NCBI GenBank assembly: GCA_040285825.1
Contig: JAUPSS010000004.1
Coordinates: 620,001-684,000, forward strand
DNA from: Eukaryota sp. TZLM1-RC
Taxonomy: Eukaryota; Metamonada: BaSk clade
DNA: 64,000 bases
Direction of reading: 5' to 3'
Position 1 is the stretch's first letter. Each line of letters begins with the position of its first letter. The notes beneath the pieces are model-generated. The model saw nothing but the letters and a program-made list of their open reading frames with translations, was not told where the DNA came from and did no database searches. The translations under genes were made by a program, and so were the position numbers. This document shows positions 29,380 through 39,963 of the stretch, in pieces.

Positions 29380-30118
29380 TCACCCATCCAAAGAACCCAA
29401 AATTTGAAGAATATGGTCAATATTTGGTCTATCAGAAACTTTATTCCTCATGCAGTCCTTGATCAAGTGTACAAGTACTTGTGGTACATTCCCTGAAAAA
29501 TTCAAACTTGTTTCTTGATATTTTGCCCCTAAAAGGGTGAATTGATTATGTCCCTTGAATGCAACGTCATTTGTTAGTAATTCATATACTAGAACCCCAA
29601 TAGAATAAATATCACTTTCTATTACTGGTTCCTCATTTAATACCTCCAAAGATGCTTATTTGGCAGTATAAGCGTTAACACTCGGTAGTATAAAATTTGA
29701 AGCAATAACCCTGGATGTACCAAAAACACCAAGTATTATTTGGCCATTTACTGTTAAAACATTATCAGGTTTAATATCACCATGAATGATGCACCTTGAT
29801 TGAAGAAATTTCAATGTACAACAAATGTTTTTGGCTATGGTTAAACTATTATTACCCAATGGAGAAGGAATTTGAAGCTTACCATCTGCTTTTTCCATTA
29901 CAATTCCAATTTAGTCATTTAAATAGGTAATTCCAAATACACGGAATAGACAGGGATAATTAAGCTTAACGAAAAATCCAGTTTCTTTTTTTGATTTTGC
30001 TCTTCCTTCATTGATAATATCTACTATTTTAACAGCAACGTCAAGGGAAAGCCATTGAGTTGCATAAACTGTAGCAAACCCTCCTTGGCCATGTTTTCTG
30101 TTGTAATTGATAATAAGC
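29380..30118 (-). pseudogene. Serine/threonine-type kinase domain with in-frame stops
   Basis: Collinear with the kinase at 61-63 kb. N-lobe remains: HGQGGFATVYATQWLSLDVAVKI (about 30050-30110), RVFGITYLND followed by a stop, then IGIVMEKADGK. C-lobe frame 29898-29656 has CIIHGDIKPDNVLT and a degraded DFG (LGVFGTSRVIA) ending in TAA at 29656-29658. The same frame continues as 29649-29380 with ESDIYSIGVLVYELL and DCMRNKVSDRPNIDHIL. Two nonsense codons (about 29912 and 29656) interrupt an otherwise well-aligned domain. The HRD position reads HGD as in the intact relative. No Sel1 part follows, so the copy is also 3'-truncated. Confidence 0.8.
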
Positions 30119-30120
30119 TA

Positions 30121-30575
30121 TGACGAGTCTATAACTGGACAGGACATGTTTTCTGAAATAAAATTGGTTTTGGAGTCTTTAATTAATTGGTCAATTAATA
30201 ATTTTAAATCATTATTTGTTTGAGTTCTCTGTTGCAAAATTTCGGATGATTCAGCATTTGAGATTCTTAATTGGTGAATTTCTTGACCCTTCTGTTCCAA
30301 TTGTCGATGGTATTCAATTCAGAATTAATTTGCTCCAATTGAGAGTAATTGGGTTGTAATTTGGCAAGTTCAGAACTTTCTCTCTCTAAGTTGGTATTCA
30401 ATTCAGAATTAATTTGCTCTAATTGAGAGTAATTGGACTGTAAATTGGCAAGTTCAGAACTTTCTCTCTCTAAGTTGGTATTCAATTCAGAATTAATTTG
30501 CTCTAATTCAGAGTAATTGGACTGTCCAATTGGTTTTCTATTCTTATGTTGCTTCCAAGCTGACAAACATGACAT
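30121..30575 (-). CDS. Coiled-coil repeat ORF upstream of the kinase pseudogene
   Basis: Frame 30575-30267 starts at a true ATG and consists mainly of the heptad-like unit YSQLEQINSELNTNLERESS in 2.5 copies. A second frame, 30300-30118, continues coiled coil (EIHQLRISNAESSEILQQR) and runs towards MSCPVIDSS, which resembles the N-terminus of the kinase at 63.1 kb. The two frames differ by one shift near 30290. The intact kinase gene has its coiled coil after the kinase domain, so this may be the tail of another, lost kinase copy placed in tandem. Probably non-functional. Confidence 0.4.
30311..30562 (-). repeat. 84-bp tandem repeat encoding 28-residue coiled-coil units
   Basis: TATTCAATTCAGAATTAATT starts at 30311, 30395 and 30479, exactly 84 bp apart (28 codons, four heptads). 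The last unit is partial. Confidence 0.75.
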
Positions 30576-30611
30576 TTACATTTGAATACTACTGTTAAAT
30601 GATATGGCGCA

Positions 30612-31094
30612 TTCAAAAAAATGCAAAGATATGTCCATCATCAGAAAACAGAGGCTAAGTTATCAAAAAGAATGGCTGAGAAGCAATGGAAGCAAGAAGA
30701 CACTATCCTAATGTTTGGTGACAATGGCAATAAGAGAAAGAATTTGAAGCATCATCGATCAAGTAGAGGAGTTGGATGGAGAAATTACTTTAAGAGAAAT
30801 GGTTACACCGTATGTTTAGTCGATGAGAGAAACACATTTTTAAAGTTTCCAACTAGTTATAACCCAGTAAATGTATTTCTTGATGTTTAGAATCTTAGAC
30901 CATGGATGAGAGAGAAGTATCCTTCTGTGAAATGTCATGCTTTGTTAAGATGTGGATCTTATGTTTGTAGAGAAGAATGTGATGGAAAAGATAAGCTGTG
31001 GAATCGTAACAAGTTAGCATGTATCAACATCAAGGCAATTGTAGATTATTTTGTAGAGGATAGTGTTGGTGATAGGCCTTCATATTGGTCTTAA
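30612..31094 (+). pseudogene. Second Fanzor/TnpB-like relic (C-terminal nuclease part)
   Basis: One plus-strand frame (30621-30890, then 30906-31094 after a single TAG at 30888-30890) reads in order: KTEAKLSKRMAEKQW helix; ILMFGDNGNKRK (the FGDG-type strand replacing RuvC-II Glu); RSSRGVGWRNYFKRNGYTVCLVDERNT (the VDExxT motif); then PSVKCHALLRCGSYVC (zinc-finger half, 'HGLLRC..' in relatives); LWNRNKLACINIKAIV (the WNRDxNAxxNI RuvC-III motif); and a terminal RPSYW like the RPxxF end of Fanzors. The RuvC-III Asp is Asn, the first zinc-finger Cys pair is missing (FPTSYNP), and a stop interrupts, so it is inactive. The N-terminal two thirds are absent. It differs clearly in sequence from the copy at 0.4-2.3 kb, so it is another subfamily. 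Confidence 0.62.
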
Positions 31095-33336
31095 GTTATA
31101 GCTTTTTACTACAGTGAATCTGTAGCATTTTTGAAATTTTTCCATTTGCATTGGAATGTCGTTTGTGAGGATTTGAGGAATTGATATTCGGTGAATTTTT
31201 GTCTAATTTACAGAAATTCTTAAAACAAAAATTCACACAAAATCATTAAAACAGTAGGCCATCGACGTGGTTGTCCAATGGAAACCTATAATCAAGAAAG
31301 TTGGTACCTAAAAACTACTGTCAAATAAATTTGTTAGAAAACTTTTCAAACTGAGAAACACCAAATCATTTATTTAAGACAATGAAATATCACTAATTCT
31401 AGAAAATACTTATTATGACTCCTATTTAATTAATCTTCTTGCATATATTCCTTCGATTTCTTAACTGGTGCTAAACGTGACCTTCCGGATTAGGAAAGTA
31501 TCACGTTATTAAAGATTTAAATATGCTATTGTTCTACTTTATGTTGATTTCTTATATCTTGTTGATAAATGTCTTTTCTATTTGCTGCTTTTTATGTACA
31601 TTGCATGAATGTAAGAAATTCGGGTCTATGAAGTCATACACATCGAAACTGTTGTTGAACCTTCACTGGCTGTTTTCAAGAAAAGCAGTTTAGACCCGGT
31701 GTAAAAGGGGGGAATTATGTACTTGAACTCGAGTAGCTTCACTTCTTAATCTCAAAGTCCAACTTTCATAAGCAACGTGCAATTCTAAATATTATATATA
31801 AAAGTATTCTTAATTATCATATTCCAACTTTTGTTTCAACAATTGTGAAAGCAATTGAAAGCAGTGCTTTTTGAGTTCAATTGATTGATTTGTGTTGACA
31901 AATTAGTTCAATGCGGAAGTGTGACAACTTATCCAGTAACAACGGTACAAGAAGGCTTTTTAATAGAAACAAGGCACCAAGTTTAAAAGTGTTTGGGTTA
32001 GATGCCAGAATGAATGATAATGTAAGGTCTCGGAGTCACGTACTAGATAGTGACACCTTTTGTGTTATTTTACACAAAAATGTAAATCATTGTGAGCAAT
32101 GGAGACTTGATTGTATTTTTGATAATCTAAAATTAAAAAACATTAAGAATTTAGAAAATTGCTATTGATATTGATCAATCCATCACATGCTGGAATAATA
32201 TTCATCAGTATTATGTTCTCAGTTTAACACATTTTCTCTATGTAATATGTCACATTTCAAAAGAAATAGCTTTATTTCTTGCAGGGATTTTATGTTCACA
32301 CCCCCGACTGATCATTACCACTCTTAAAATACAGTTGTTGAATTAAAAGGGGGGTTCCATATGCCACCCACCGTGGTGGACGACAATGGATCTGCGTGTA
32401 GTATCTGGGGGAATGGCTGGACAGGCAATTCTCGGAAGGTATAAGACAAGGAAGGCAAAGCCCGAAGGCTTTCTGGGGGCCCATGTATGTAGTATCTAAT
32501 GCTCAAAGACCGACCAAACCTTTGACTCAAGGGGATGGATACATAGTAATGGAATTGTAGATTTTCTTTACTTGAATAAGGTTCGCAGATCGCACAAGTA
32601 GGTTCGTAGATGTTCAATATTTACTTATTTTGTTCAATTTTTATTATTTTATTTATTTATTTTGTAACATTTTTTACCCACATTCTTTGTTTGTTGGCTG
32701 TTAGTTTTACTCCCCAAATATCCCGCACTGATCGTCCACAGAAAAATGTGAATTTTTGATGAGCTCGAGCCCATAAAAACAAAGATCAGTAGTCCCATGT
32801 ATAACTTTGAAGAACTTTCTTATTGTTGAAATTAGTGGAGCTAATATATTCAGTGTCCAAATCAAGATTTTTGCTTTTTAAAATTGAAAACTTTGTGTGT
32901 TTCAAGAATTCGTACTAAAATGAGCAATGACTTTGCATTTATGATATTATAAACAAAATACATTCACCGTACTTGAGGTCAATTTGCTCGAATTACACAT
33001 TTACTATTGAAAGTTTATATAGACCTTTTCTCATAATTTTAAACTAGTAATGACAACTACCTAGCAACATTTCTTTGAAAAGTATTGACCGTTGCTTCTG
33101 TACCTGACAGTAAAATGTCATGTAATGACTGAAAATGTGGACGTAGATAAACATGTGAATACTCAATTTTCACAACTTACTACTGTGCATTGATTTAAAA
33201 ATCACTGAATACAACAAAGGTTCTATACAGTGGTGATGTTATAGAAAATGTATTAATTATATTTCCAATGTTGAACACAGTGAAATTGAAAAGTAGGAGA
33301 TTTTGATATCAGATGTTAATTTTATCAATATCGAAC
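31095..33336. other. AT-rich spacer with minor relics
   Basis: About 2.2 kb. Around 31635-31690 a short plus-strand match to the non-LTR endonuclease region (IHIETVVEP) is visible. A 85-codon ATG frame at 31911-32168 has no recognisable domain. A GC-richer island lies at 32330-32610 in otherwise very AT-rich DNA; its frames give no family. The rest shows nothing I can support. Confidence 0.35.
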
Positions 33337-33346
33337 TTAATGAAAT

Positions 33347-34374
33347 TATTATTTTATTTACTACGTAATAACAAAACAAAACAAACTAATACACATAAGA
33401 AACAAAATTCTTCACATCAGCGTTTGTTGAATCCTTTTAGAGCTTGGACATCATTAAATTCCAATACTTGGGAACACTTCTATACAAAGCAAAAATGACA
33501 CGATTCTTCCATAAATACCCAGCAAAATTCTTACCATTTGAACGACAAAGAATATCAAAATCATTGAGAAAATTCAAACCAGACTGACCAATATTACTAT
33601 CGAGAAGGCAAAAGGAACAAAAGAAAACTTCGATTAAAGGTTCTTATTTAAATCATTCAATAACTCATCTTATTTGTCTCTTTTACGATCCTCAACCTTG
33701 TTTAAATGACCATTAGCACTAAGTAAAACATCATCACGATAAATTAAAGCACAGGGATCAACAGTAGTAAACTCAACAACAACTTGAGAGGAATCCACAA
33801 AAGGAGCAATGAAATCACCTCGACGTGAATCAAACAAATTATTATCGCTATAATGCTTCAACAAGGGTTCTATCTTGCAACTGAAGTTGTAACACTTAAA
33901 CATTTCGAACGTCAAATCACGAACAGCATTATGAAGAACTGACCGATATTGAAGAAACTTCTTACAACTCACAATATGACAAAAATTGGCAGACAATTTT
34001 TCATTGCAAATACAAGTAGAATTATCTAAAAGTCCACTTAACAACAACCCTTACCTCAAACGCGTTTTTGTTTCCAACCTTCATTTGTTAAGTGAAGACC
34101 AAATGGCCTTGGTTGCTGAGAAATTAAACTAGTGCAATTTTGAATGTTTGACAAAAAGGCAGCAAAGACGGGATTATTAATCTTAGTCACACTAAGTCGT
34201 TTAGAAAAATCCATTTCTTCAAAACCAGTTAAAACACACTTCTGTAATTTCACAACAGCAAGATGAAGATTAGACATAGATCTCGAAGGTACAGAAGGCA
34301 AACTTGATGGAAAACACTTATTCCACACATCATTAGGCAAATTTTTCACCTTGTTTTCGAGAGACTTCAATAAA
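33347..34374 (-). mobile_element. 5'-truncated non-LTR retrotransposon next to the WD40-like gene
   Basis: Minus frames 34403-34056 (VWNKCFPSSLPSVPSRSMSN; FLSNIQNCTSLISQQPRPFG) and 34047-33670 (CICNEKLSANFCHIVSCKK zinc finger; LHNAVRDLTFEMF; RRGDFIAPFVDSSQVVVEFTTVD) align with the family. The same T/G-rich 3' tail as the 5.4-kb copy follows (33355-33400). A likely 10-bp target duplication TTAATGAAAT is at 33337-33346 and 34375-34384. The copy ends 14 bp before the WD40-like gene's start codon. Confidence 0.75.
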
Positions 34375-34397
34375 TTAATGAAATATAAATAAATCAA

Positions 34398-35759
34398 ATG
34401 CAACCCCTCAACATCACTACAGTTTCCTCCCTTAAAGGCCTAAACGCTGTTGATGTTGCCACAAGTAAGTCCTCTGAAAGCTCATCTTACACCCTTCAAC
34501 CACATGAATCTCTCAGCTTCACCCCTTTTGATATTGTCATAAACTTTGGTCAGTCCATCTCCTCGCTCTCTGTCAATCAAGTCCTTCACTGCGGTGAACT
34601 CCTATTCGCTGTAACCTCCTCCCTCTCTGATCATCATTACTCCTCCTCCTGCTCCCACGAACCTTTCCTCAGTCTCCGTGTTTACTCCATCAACACTGAT
34701 ACCTTCATTCCGTCCCTTTATTGCTCCTACACACTTCCCCATGGTTGTCCACGTCTTGTATCCTGGTATAACGGTAAACTAGTGGTCGTTTTGGGTAACG
34801 GTGATTTAATAGTCTTATCAGTACCAATCAAACCCCAATCGGAAACTGATTACAATCAACATGTCATACATCACGTCACCAATGAGTCACCAGCCACAGG
34901 GTTTAGGTCATTGTACACATCTGATTATATCATTACTGGAACTGATGATGGTAGAGTAATATTAATGAATTTACCAGTTGATGACGTCACTGTTGACGTG
35001 GCAAGAAGAAGTGGTGACGTCGTCAAACCAATTTCAACACTTCATTGCATTGTTTTGAACGTTGCAGAATCACCAGTCACGTCATTAACACGTCACGATG
35101 ACGTGGCAGATCACGTCGTCATATGCGCTGGCTCTTATGATGGTTCTATTCACTTAATTAATTGCTCAGAGCCATACCGTACTAAAACAAAATTAGGCCA
35201 GGATCCCATAACTAGTCTCTGTTGGCCAAATAACTCAATTGCACCAATAGCAAGCTCTAGCTTGGGTTTTACTAATGTTATTGAAGGTAGAAAAAGGTTT
35301 GTTATTAAGAATGGCGGTGGTTTGAGCTGTATGTGTAGTGCTGACGCCATGCTGATGTGGCAGTATGGTGACGTGATGAATGACCAAATGGGGGTCAATG
35401 ATCAGTTAATTTCTGTTTTTGGTGGTGGTGTTGATGGTTTTTTGCGATTTCTGGCAACACGACGAGTAAAGTCTAAGGGTTCTAGTAATTTTAATGGAAT
35501 TTTCACAGCAGTTGGGAGAAGTCTTGAGAAGTCAGATCAATATTTGACCGTTTGCTTTGACCGTTTAAGACCAACTGGGTTTAGTGTGCCTAGTGTAAAG
35601 AATAGCAGAGTAGGTCATTTGTTGAAGGTCAAAAATGGTCAAGATCAAAATAATATTGACCCTTTAATGTGGACTAGCGTTGACTCTGTTGTTTTACAAG
35701 ATGCATGTTTAGTTGTGGGAGTTGCTGGTCAAATGGGTAGAATTTTCGTTTGCAAATAA
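34398..35759 (+). CDS. WD40/beta-propeller-like protein
   Basis: A 453-residue protein with a true ATG (34398). The middle and C-terminal parts show propeller strands such as LVVVLGNGDLIVLSV, YIITGTDDGRVILMNL, VVICAGSYDGSIHLINCS and a final CLVVGVAGQMGRIFVCK, consistent with about six to seven divergent WD-type blades. No canonical WD dipeptides and no extra domains. Propellers of this type are interaction scaffolds; I cannot name the family. No signal peptide is visible. A non-LTR element ends 14 bp upstream, so the original 5' region has been displaced or the promoter now lies in transposon sequence. The start Met may not be original: a lost upstream exon is possible. The frame uses GC-richer codons (many TCC/CTC) at its 5' end. 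Confidence 0.6.
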   Translation: MQPLNITTVSSLKGLNAVDVATSKSSESSSYTLQPHESLSFTPFDIVINFGQSISSLSVNQVLHCGELLFAVTSSLSDHHYSSSCSHEPFLSLRVYSINTDTFIPSLYCSYTLPHGCPRLVSWYNGKLVVVLGNGDLIVLSVPIKPQSETDYNQHVIHHVTNESPATGFRSLYTSDYIITGTDDGRVILMNLPVDDVTVDVARRSGDVVKPISTLHCIVLNVAESPVTSLTRHDDVADHVVICAGSYDGSIHLINCSEPYRTKTKLGQDPITSLCWPNNSIAPIASSSLGFTNVIEGRKRFVIKNGGGLSCMCSADAMLMWQYGDVMNDQMGVNDQLISVFGGGVDGFLRFLATRRVKSKGSSNFNGIFTAVGRSLEKSDQYLTVCFDRLRPTGFSVPSVKNSRVGHLLKVKNGQDQNNIDPLMWTSVDSVVLQDACLVVGVAGQMGRIFVCK

Positions 35760-37527
35760 GGATGACTTTTTATCTATTTTGTTTATTTATTTGAATTTTT
35801 GGTTTCTGTTAACTGTTGCTGAAATTTTGATATTTGATCTCTTTTTTATGCAAAAACAATACCTTGTTTCAAGAATCTTGGGTTTATTATCTTTTTTTTC
35901 TTTCATTTACGAATAATTTTTAAATTATTTTAAGCTTTTATTTTTTCTACAAATTGTTTTTGCCATAACTATTTTTTCATCATTGATTTTCATAATTAAA
36001 TTATTATTATTAAATTATTATTATGATTTTATTATTATTAAATCATTATTATGATTTTATTAAGCTCCTTCTGTTCAACCTAATGAAGGGTTTTTGCTCG
36101 TTTCTTTCAACTTGTACACAAAATGAACCTCCGAATTTGAATTATTGATCAATTTTAACAATTTTCACAGAAATTAACATTAAAAATATAAAAGATGAGT
36201 GAATGTTCATATACTACTTTGTCTTATTACGCTTACCTGTTGTTACTATGTCATTCGAAGTAATCCTCTACTTTGTTTGTCTTTAGCATAATTAATTAAT
36301 TATTTAATTTTTAGCGTAATGTTAGGAAACGAATACTTCTAATAAATCCGTGATATGAACATATAGAAGTTTAGAACTTTTTATTTTTGCGTTGTTGAAG
36401 TAAATTAATTTGTCGCACATGCGCTTGACGTGGAAATCAATAGCTATTGTTATTGGTGAATTGAGCGTATCAGCAATACCATAAAGTGTTTAAGTAAAAA
36501 TAAATAGAATCAATTATAATAATTTATTCAATAAACAATGTTGACGTAGATTGTCATATTCACATTTAAAACAGAGAGCAATATATAGAGGTAGGTATAC
36601 AGTTAGCCTTCATCTTCTAGTAGTTGAAATTTGGTTGGATGAGTTAGGATGAGTTGTGGGTTTTGAAAGTTACTTTCAATGATTTCTTTTGCAGGGTGTG
36701 ATTATCTTAATTTACCATACCCCATCACAACACGCTCCCATACTTTCTTCCAGTCGGTGTTCTGCAATTGAACCCGTATATCCTTCCAACACTGTACATT
36801 ATTTTCACTTGAAAAAGGTTAAATGAAATTTGCTCTACTGTTCAGCAATGAATACCAAATTGATTTTGTTTTGTTTTTTGGTGGAGTCAGTATTGGTGAC
36901 CAGAATTAATAATACAAATAATTTAAATCCAAAACAGTCACACTATCAAAAATTTACAATTGAGACGTTTTTCTCGTTACTATAGAGAATCATCAAGCTA
37001 CTTTTTGTTATCCAATGGACGAAGTGATACCAAAACAATTCCTTCTGGTACTGTATTAGGTATAAGGATTCTCAACAGGGATAATGAATACTCAATTGCA
37101 GATTATTAATGAAATAAATTAAAGCTTCCCCATAGAGTTTGTTTAAAATTAACTCGTCATTGGCCATTGAGAAATAACTGAAGAACGAAGACTCAAAAAC
37201 TGTAAATTTTTAAAGCTTTGGAGAGTTTTTGTTGGCGATTCGTCACATTTAATCATTTATGCACTTAAACGTAACAAAAACAGTTGTATGGTTCTATATT
37301 TTGTGCAGAATTCATATTACCCAGAATTACATCCACTAACCTAAAACTCTAGACAAAACTGATATTGAAGTCCCTTTTTGAATTTGAAACGAATCTTACA
37401 ATGTGATGAAAGCTATGTATTCAAGTGAATAAACAAATACAAACTTTGGTTCACAAACCGAAAAACAGGTTTCGTTTGAAGCAGGTATCTTTAATGACTC
37501 GCAATCTACATACCACAGATACCAAGT
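35760..37527. other. AT-rich spacer with microsatellite
   Basis: About 1.8 kb between the WD40-like and KAT14-like genes. Around 35995-36062 there is a (TTA)n-type repeat in two 30-bp units. The remaining sequence shows no coding or RNA gene signal I can support. Confidence 0.4.
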
Positions 37528-38232
37528 ATGTCTACCAACTGGTATGATTGCTATATCACCAAAGAATCACTCAGTTTATGGGACATGAGTCCAGATGTTT
37601 ATCAACAATTATCAGAATCCGAAAAATGTCAACTATTACCGAGAGAACCAATTGATAGAGATTTCACAGTCAAGTTGTTTAAAAAGATCTTCTACCTGGA
37701 AGGTTTATCAATTGAAAAGGAGAGAGAAAAATCACATCATTATTATTGCCCATGTGAACAACTTCCTTGCAATTTACAAATAGGAGAATCTGTTATTCAT
37801 ATAAGGTTTGGTATTGTTGAAGATGTTTCACAACTTACGTATTGGCTGGACCGTCTATTTTGGAAATTTGATCGAACTTGGTTTCTGAAGCAGCTTTTGG
37901 AATATCCACAATACTGCCTTATAGCCACATGTGACAATAAGATATGTGGTGCTCTTTTGATGAACAAGCAGAGATATATTGAGTTTGTTTTTGTTGTGCC
38001 CAATTTTCAAGGCAATGGTATTGCCAGAAAATTGTTATCTACCTTAATACGACTTTTTGGAAACTTGGACATTTCACTGCATGTACATGCGACCAATATG
38101 GCTATAAGACTTTACTACCTACTTGGATTTAAGCCTGAACAATACCTTCCGAATTTTTACACTTTTATTCACCCCCCTGGTTTGGATAGATGTAAACATG
38201 CGTGGTTGATGGTTAAGAAAAAAACAGGTTAA
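37528..38232 (+). CDS. KAT14/CSRP2BP-like GNAT acetyltransferase
   Basis: A 234-residue protein from a true ATG. Residues 85-232 form a GNAT domain whose order matches the C-terminal acetyltransferase of KAT14 (an ATAC histone-acetyltransferase complex subunit): IHIRFGIVEDV; a FW.. helix; LEYPQYCLIAT; ALLMN..YIEFVFVVPNF; the acetyl-CoA loop QGNGIARKLLSTL; then LHVHATNMAIRLYYLLGFKPEQYLPNFY and CKHAWLMVKKK. The 'LHV.A.N.A..LY...GFK.E.Y..dFY' string followed by CKHA is the KAT14 signature as I remember it. The N-terminal 80 residues have a Cys-rich CPCEQLPC stretch and no known domain; animal KAT14 has a longer N-terminus. Substrate (histone or other lysine) is inferred. Intronless and intact. 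Confidence 0.75.
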   Translation: MSTNWYDCYITKESLSLWDMSPDVYQQLSESEKCQLLPREPIDRDFTVKLFKKIFYLEGLSIEKEREKSHHYYCPCEQLPCNLQIGESVIHIRFGIVEDVSQLTYWLDRLFWKFDRTWFLKQLLEYPQYCLIATCDNKICGALLMNKQRYIEFVFVVPNFQGNGIARKLLSTLIRLFGNLDISLHVHATNMAIRLYYLLGFKPEQYLPNFYTFIHPPGLDRCKHAWLMVKKKTG

Positions 38233-38578
38233 CGTTGGATGAATGGACTATTTTAGAAAAACGGTGGTGATGAGGCAAATAGGAATGCATTATTACGGTT
38301 ATTCTACTGGCATCAGAAATTAATTCACCATCAAATTTTGGAAAGTTTTGGTAAAATATATTTTATATTTTATATTTTATATTTCATTTTGAGTCATTAT
38401 GACGTGTCACCAACTCAACTTACACTTACCAAATATATTCTCCACCAGGGATGACTATAGTGGTCCAAAATATGGAATTAAAATACTTTATTTAGTTTCA
38501 GTTAAGTAAAGTGACTAAAGTATCACTTTAGTCATCACTGCTATAGATATCTACTAACCCTTTGTAACATGTGTTTGG
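38233..38578. other. Spacer with an AT-rich microsatellite
   Basis: About 345 bp containing a (TATATTT)n-type run near 38350-38385 and a short inverted repeat AAAGTGACTAAAGTATCACTTT near 38508-38531. It should contain the promoter of the secreted-protein gene; nothing else seen. Confidence 0.4.
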
Positions 38579-39700
38579 ATGAAGTTCAACCAAGTAGTAA
38601 TGAACTTCATTGTATTTATCGAGTTCACCTTGCTTCTAGTCTTTGCCACATGTCAGATAGACGGTGAACATGGCATTGTTCGTTATGATTTGTTGCATGG
38701 TACTGGTTTCTGGAAAGGACTGGAGCAAGATTTCCATAAGCAAAAGCTAATTAACGAATATCAGGACCGCTCAACCTTGATATTTCGGGATGGTACCATC
38801 ACTGGACACATGATTGTTCAGCAAGAAGGTTGGGGCATCATGGGAGAAGTCAACGCAAATGGAGATGTATCTATGAGACTACACAAAACATCTTCCCCAG
38901 GATTTATTCGCATGTCTGGCAAGCTTGCCATAGATAGAGAAGAGCCTAATGACCTGTTGCTGGTGCTTGAGTGGCATGATTGGACAGATTCGTGGTCTAG
39001 TGGTATACCTTATCAAATGGTTATTGAACTCCGAAAAGAGAATTGGCGTGATGCTTACACTTTGAACGGAATGTGTCCAGATGGATCTTACTGTAAGATC
39101 AACCACACTCCTCCAACGTGCAAAGGTACTGATTTGAGTTGTTTCAAACTATGTCTCAATCCCTTACAACTAAAGAGACGCTTTACTCAGTTAACTGTTG
39201 ATCAGGCACACGTAACGGGAAGATGGGAAGGTGATATTGACATTGGACAGAAGAAATACGTTCTGGGACAGTATATGAGAGCAAATCTGCAACTGACCAA
39301 TGGTACAATTGAGACTCTAGAAGGAAAGACAACATGGTGGATGCTAGACCCTGTTACTAGGCGCTACTTCACAGACTGGGCAGCTACGGGAACTGTTTCA
39401 GATGAAGGGATTGTAGATATGGAGTTAACACGTTCAGATGTGGCTTACAGATTAAAAGGCTCAATTATTGGTGATCCAAAGAAGGACAACAACCTTATAA
39501 TGACACTTATTGCTGAAAAGAGCTTGTTTAAGGTTGAATTACGCCTTTCCAACTGGTGTTTGTGGTATTCTTTGCCTTGTCCTACCGAGTCTTATTGTAA
39601 GTGGTGGCAATCAATTCCTGTATGTCATGGAAATGATGAACTCTGTTCGGGTCCACATAGAGACGAGTTTTTACCAGATTGGGAGGTTGGATTTACGTAA
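38579..39700 (+). CDS. Secreted protein with a duplicated Cys-containing domain, unknown function
   Basis: A 373-residue protein with a true ATG and an N-terminal hydrophobic segment (FIVFIEFTLLLVFATCQ) typical of a signal peptide, cleaved near residue 26. The rest repeats one module of about 165 residues: a beta-rich stretch with ITGHMIVQQEGWGIMGEVNANGDVSM (first) and IETLEGKTTWWMLD...GTVSDEGIVDMEL (second). Each ends in an (I/V)ELR..NW strand and a CP-x-x-SYCK-x(5)-P-x-C-x-G-x-D-x-x-C motif, about 39077-39145 and 39586-39660. One N-linked site (NHT) is visible. The pairing suggests two compact disulphide-stabilised beta domains, perhaps extracellular or lysosomal. I do not recognise the family. 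A short non-LTR fragment follows 45 bp after the stop. Confidence 0.7.
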   Translation: MKFNQVVMNFIVFIEFTLLLVFATCQIDGEHGIVRYDLLHGTGFWKGLEQDFHKQKLINEYQDRSTLIFRDGTITGHMIVQQEGWGIMGEVNANGDVSMRLHKTSSPGFIRMSGKLAIDREEPNDLLLVLEWHDWTDSWSSGIPYQMVIELRKENWRDAYTLNGMCPDGSYCKINHTPPTCKGTDLSCFKLCLNPLQLKRRFTQLTVDQAHVTGRWEGDIDIGQKKYVLGQYMRANLQLTNGTIETLEGKTTWWMLDPVTRRYFTDWAATGTVSDEGIVDMELTRSDVAYRLKGSIIGDPKKDNNLIMTLIAEKSLFKVELRLSNWCLWYSLPCPTESYCKWWQSIPVCHGNDELCSGPHRDEFLPDWEVGFT

Positions 39701-39744
39701 AGTTTGTGCATAGGCCAACATAATAAATATTTATTGAACATGTG

Positions 39745-39890
39745 TTTTTAGTATTTTCAAATCAATTCCTACAATGATTTCGAAAGCTTTGATGTCTGCC
39801 AGTGCACATTACGAAGACAATGCTGTTGTACGGTTTGATGGTGTGGAAGCTTATTTTGAAATTATTGATTTTGAAATTGTAGTTTTTTTT
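39745..39890 (+). mobile_element. Short non-LTR 3' fragment
   Basis: The plus strand gives FKSIPTMISKALMSASAHYEDNAVVRFDGVEAYFEIIDF, closely matching the end of the copy at 25150-25300. No flanking duplication was identified. Confidence 0.65.
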
Positions 39891-39963
39891 TCTTCCTCTA
39901 CATATAACCGTTTAACTTAAAACCTGGCTGAACCGAGATCATTGCTTCTATTCTTTCTTGTTG

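Noticed and set aside
31911-32168. 85-codon ATG frame as a gene
   Set aside because: No family, no paralogue seen, and surrounded by relics; not enough to claim a gene.
32340-32420. Possible actin N-terminus (VVDDNGS-like string)
   Set aside because: Only a few residues agree, with an in-frame stop and no continuation of actin sequence.
35150-35398. Minus-strand frame inside the WD40-like gene
   Set aside because: Shadow frame without domain features.
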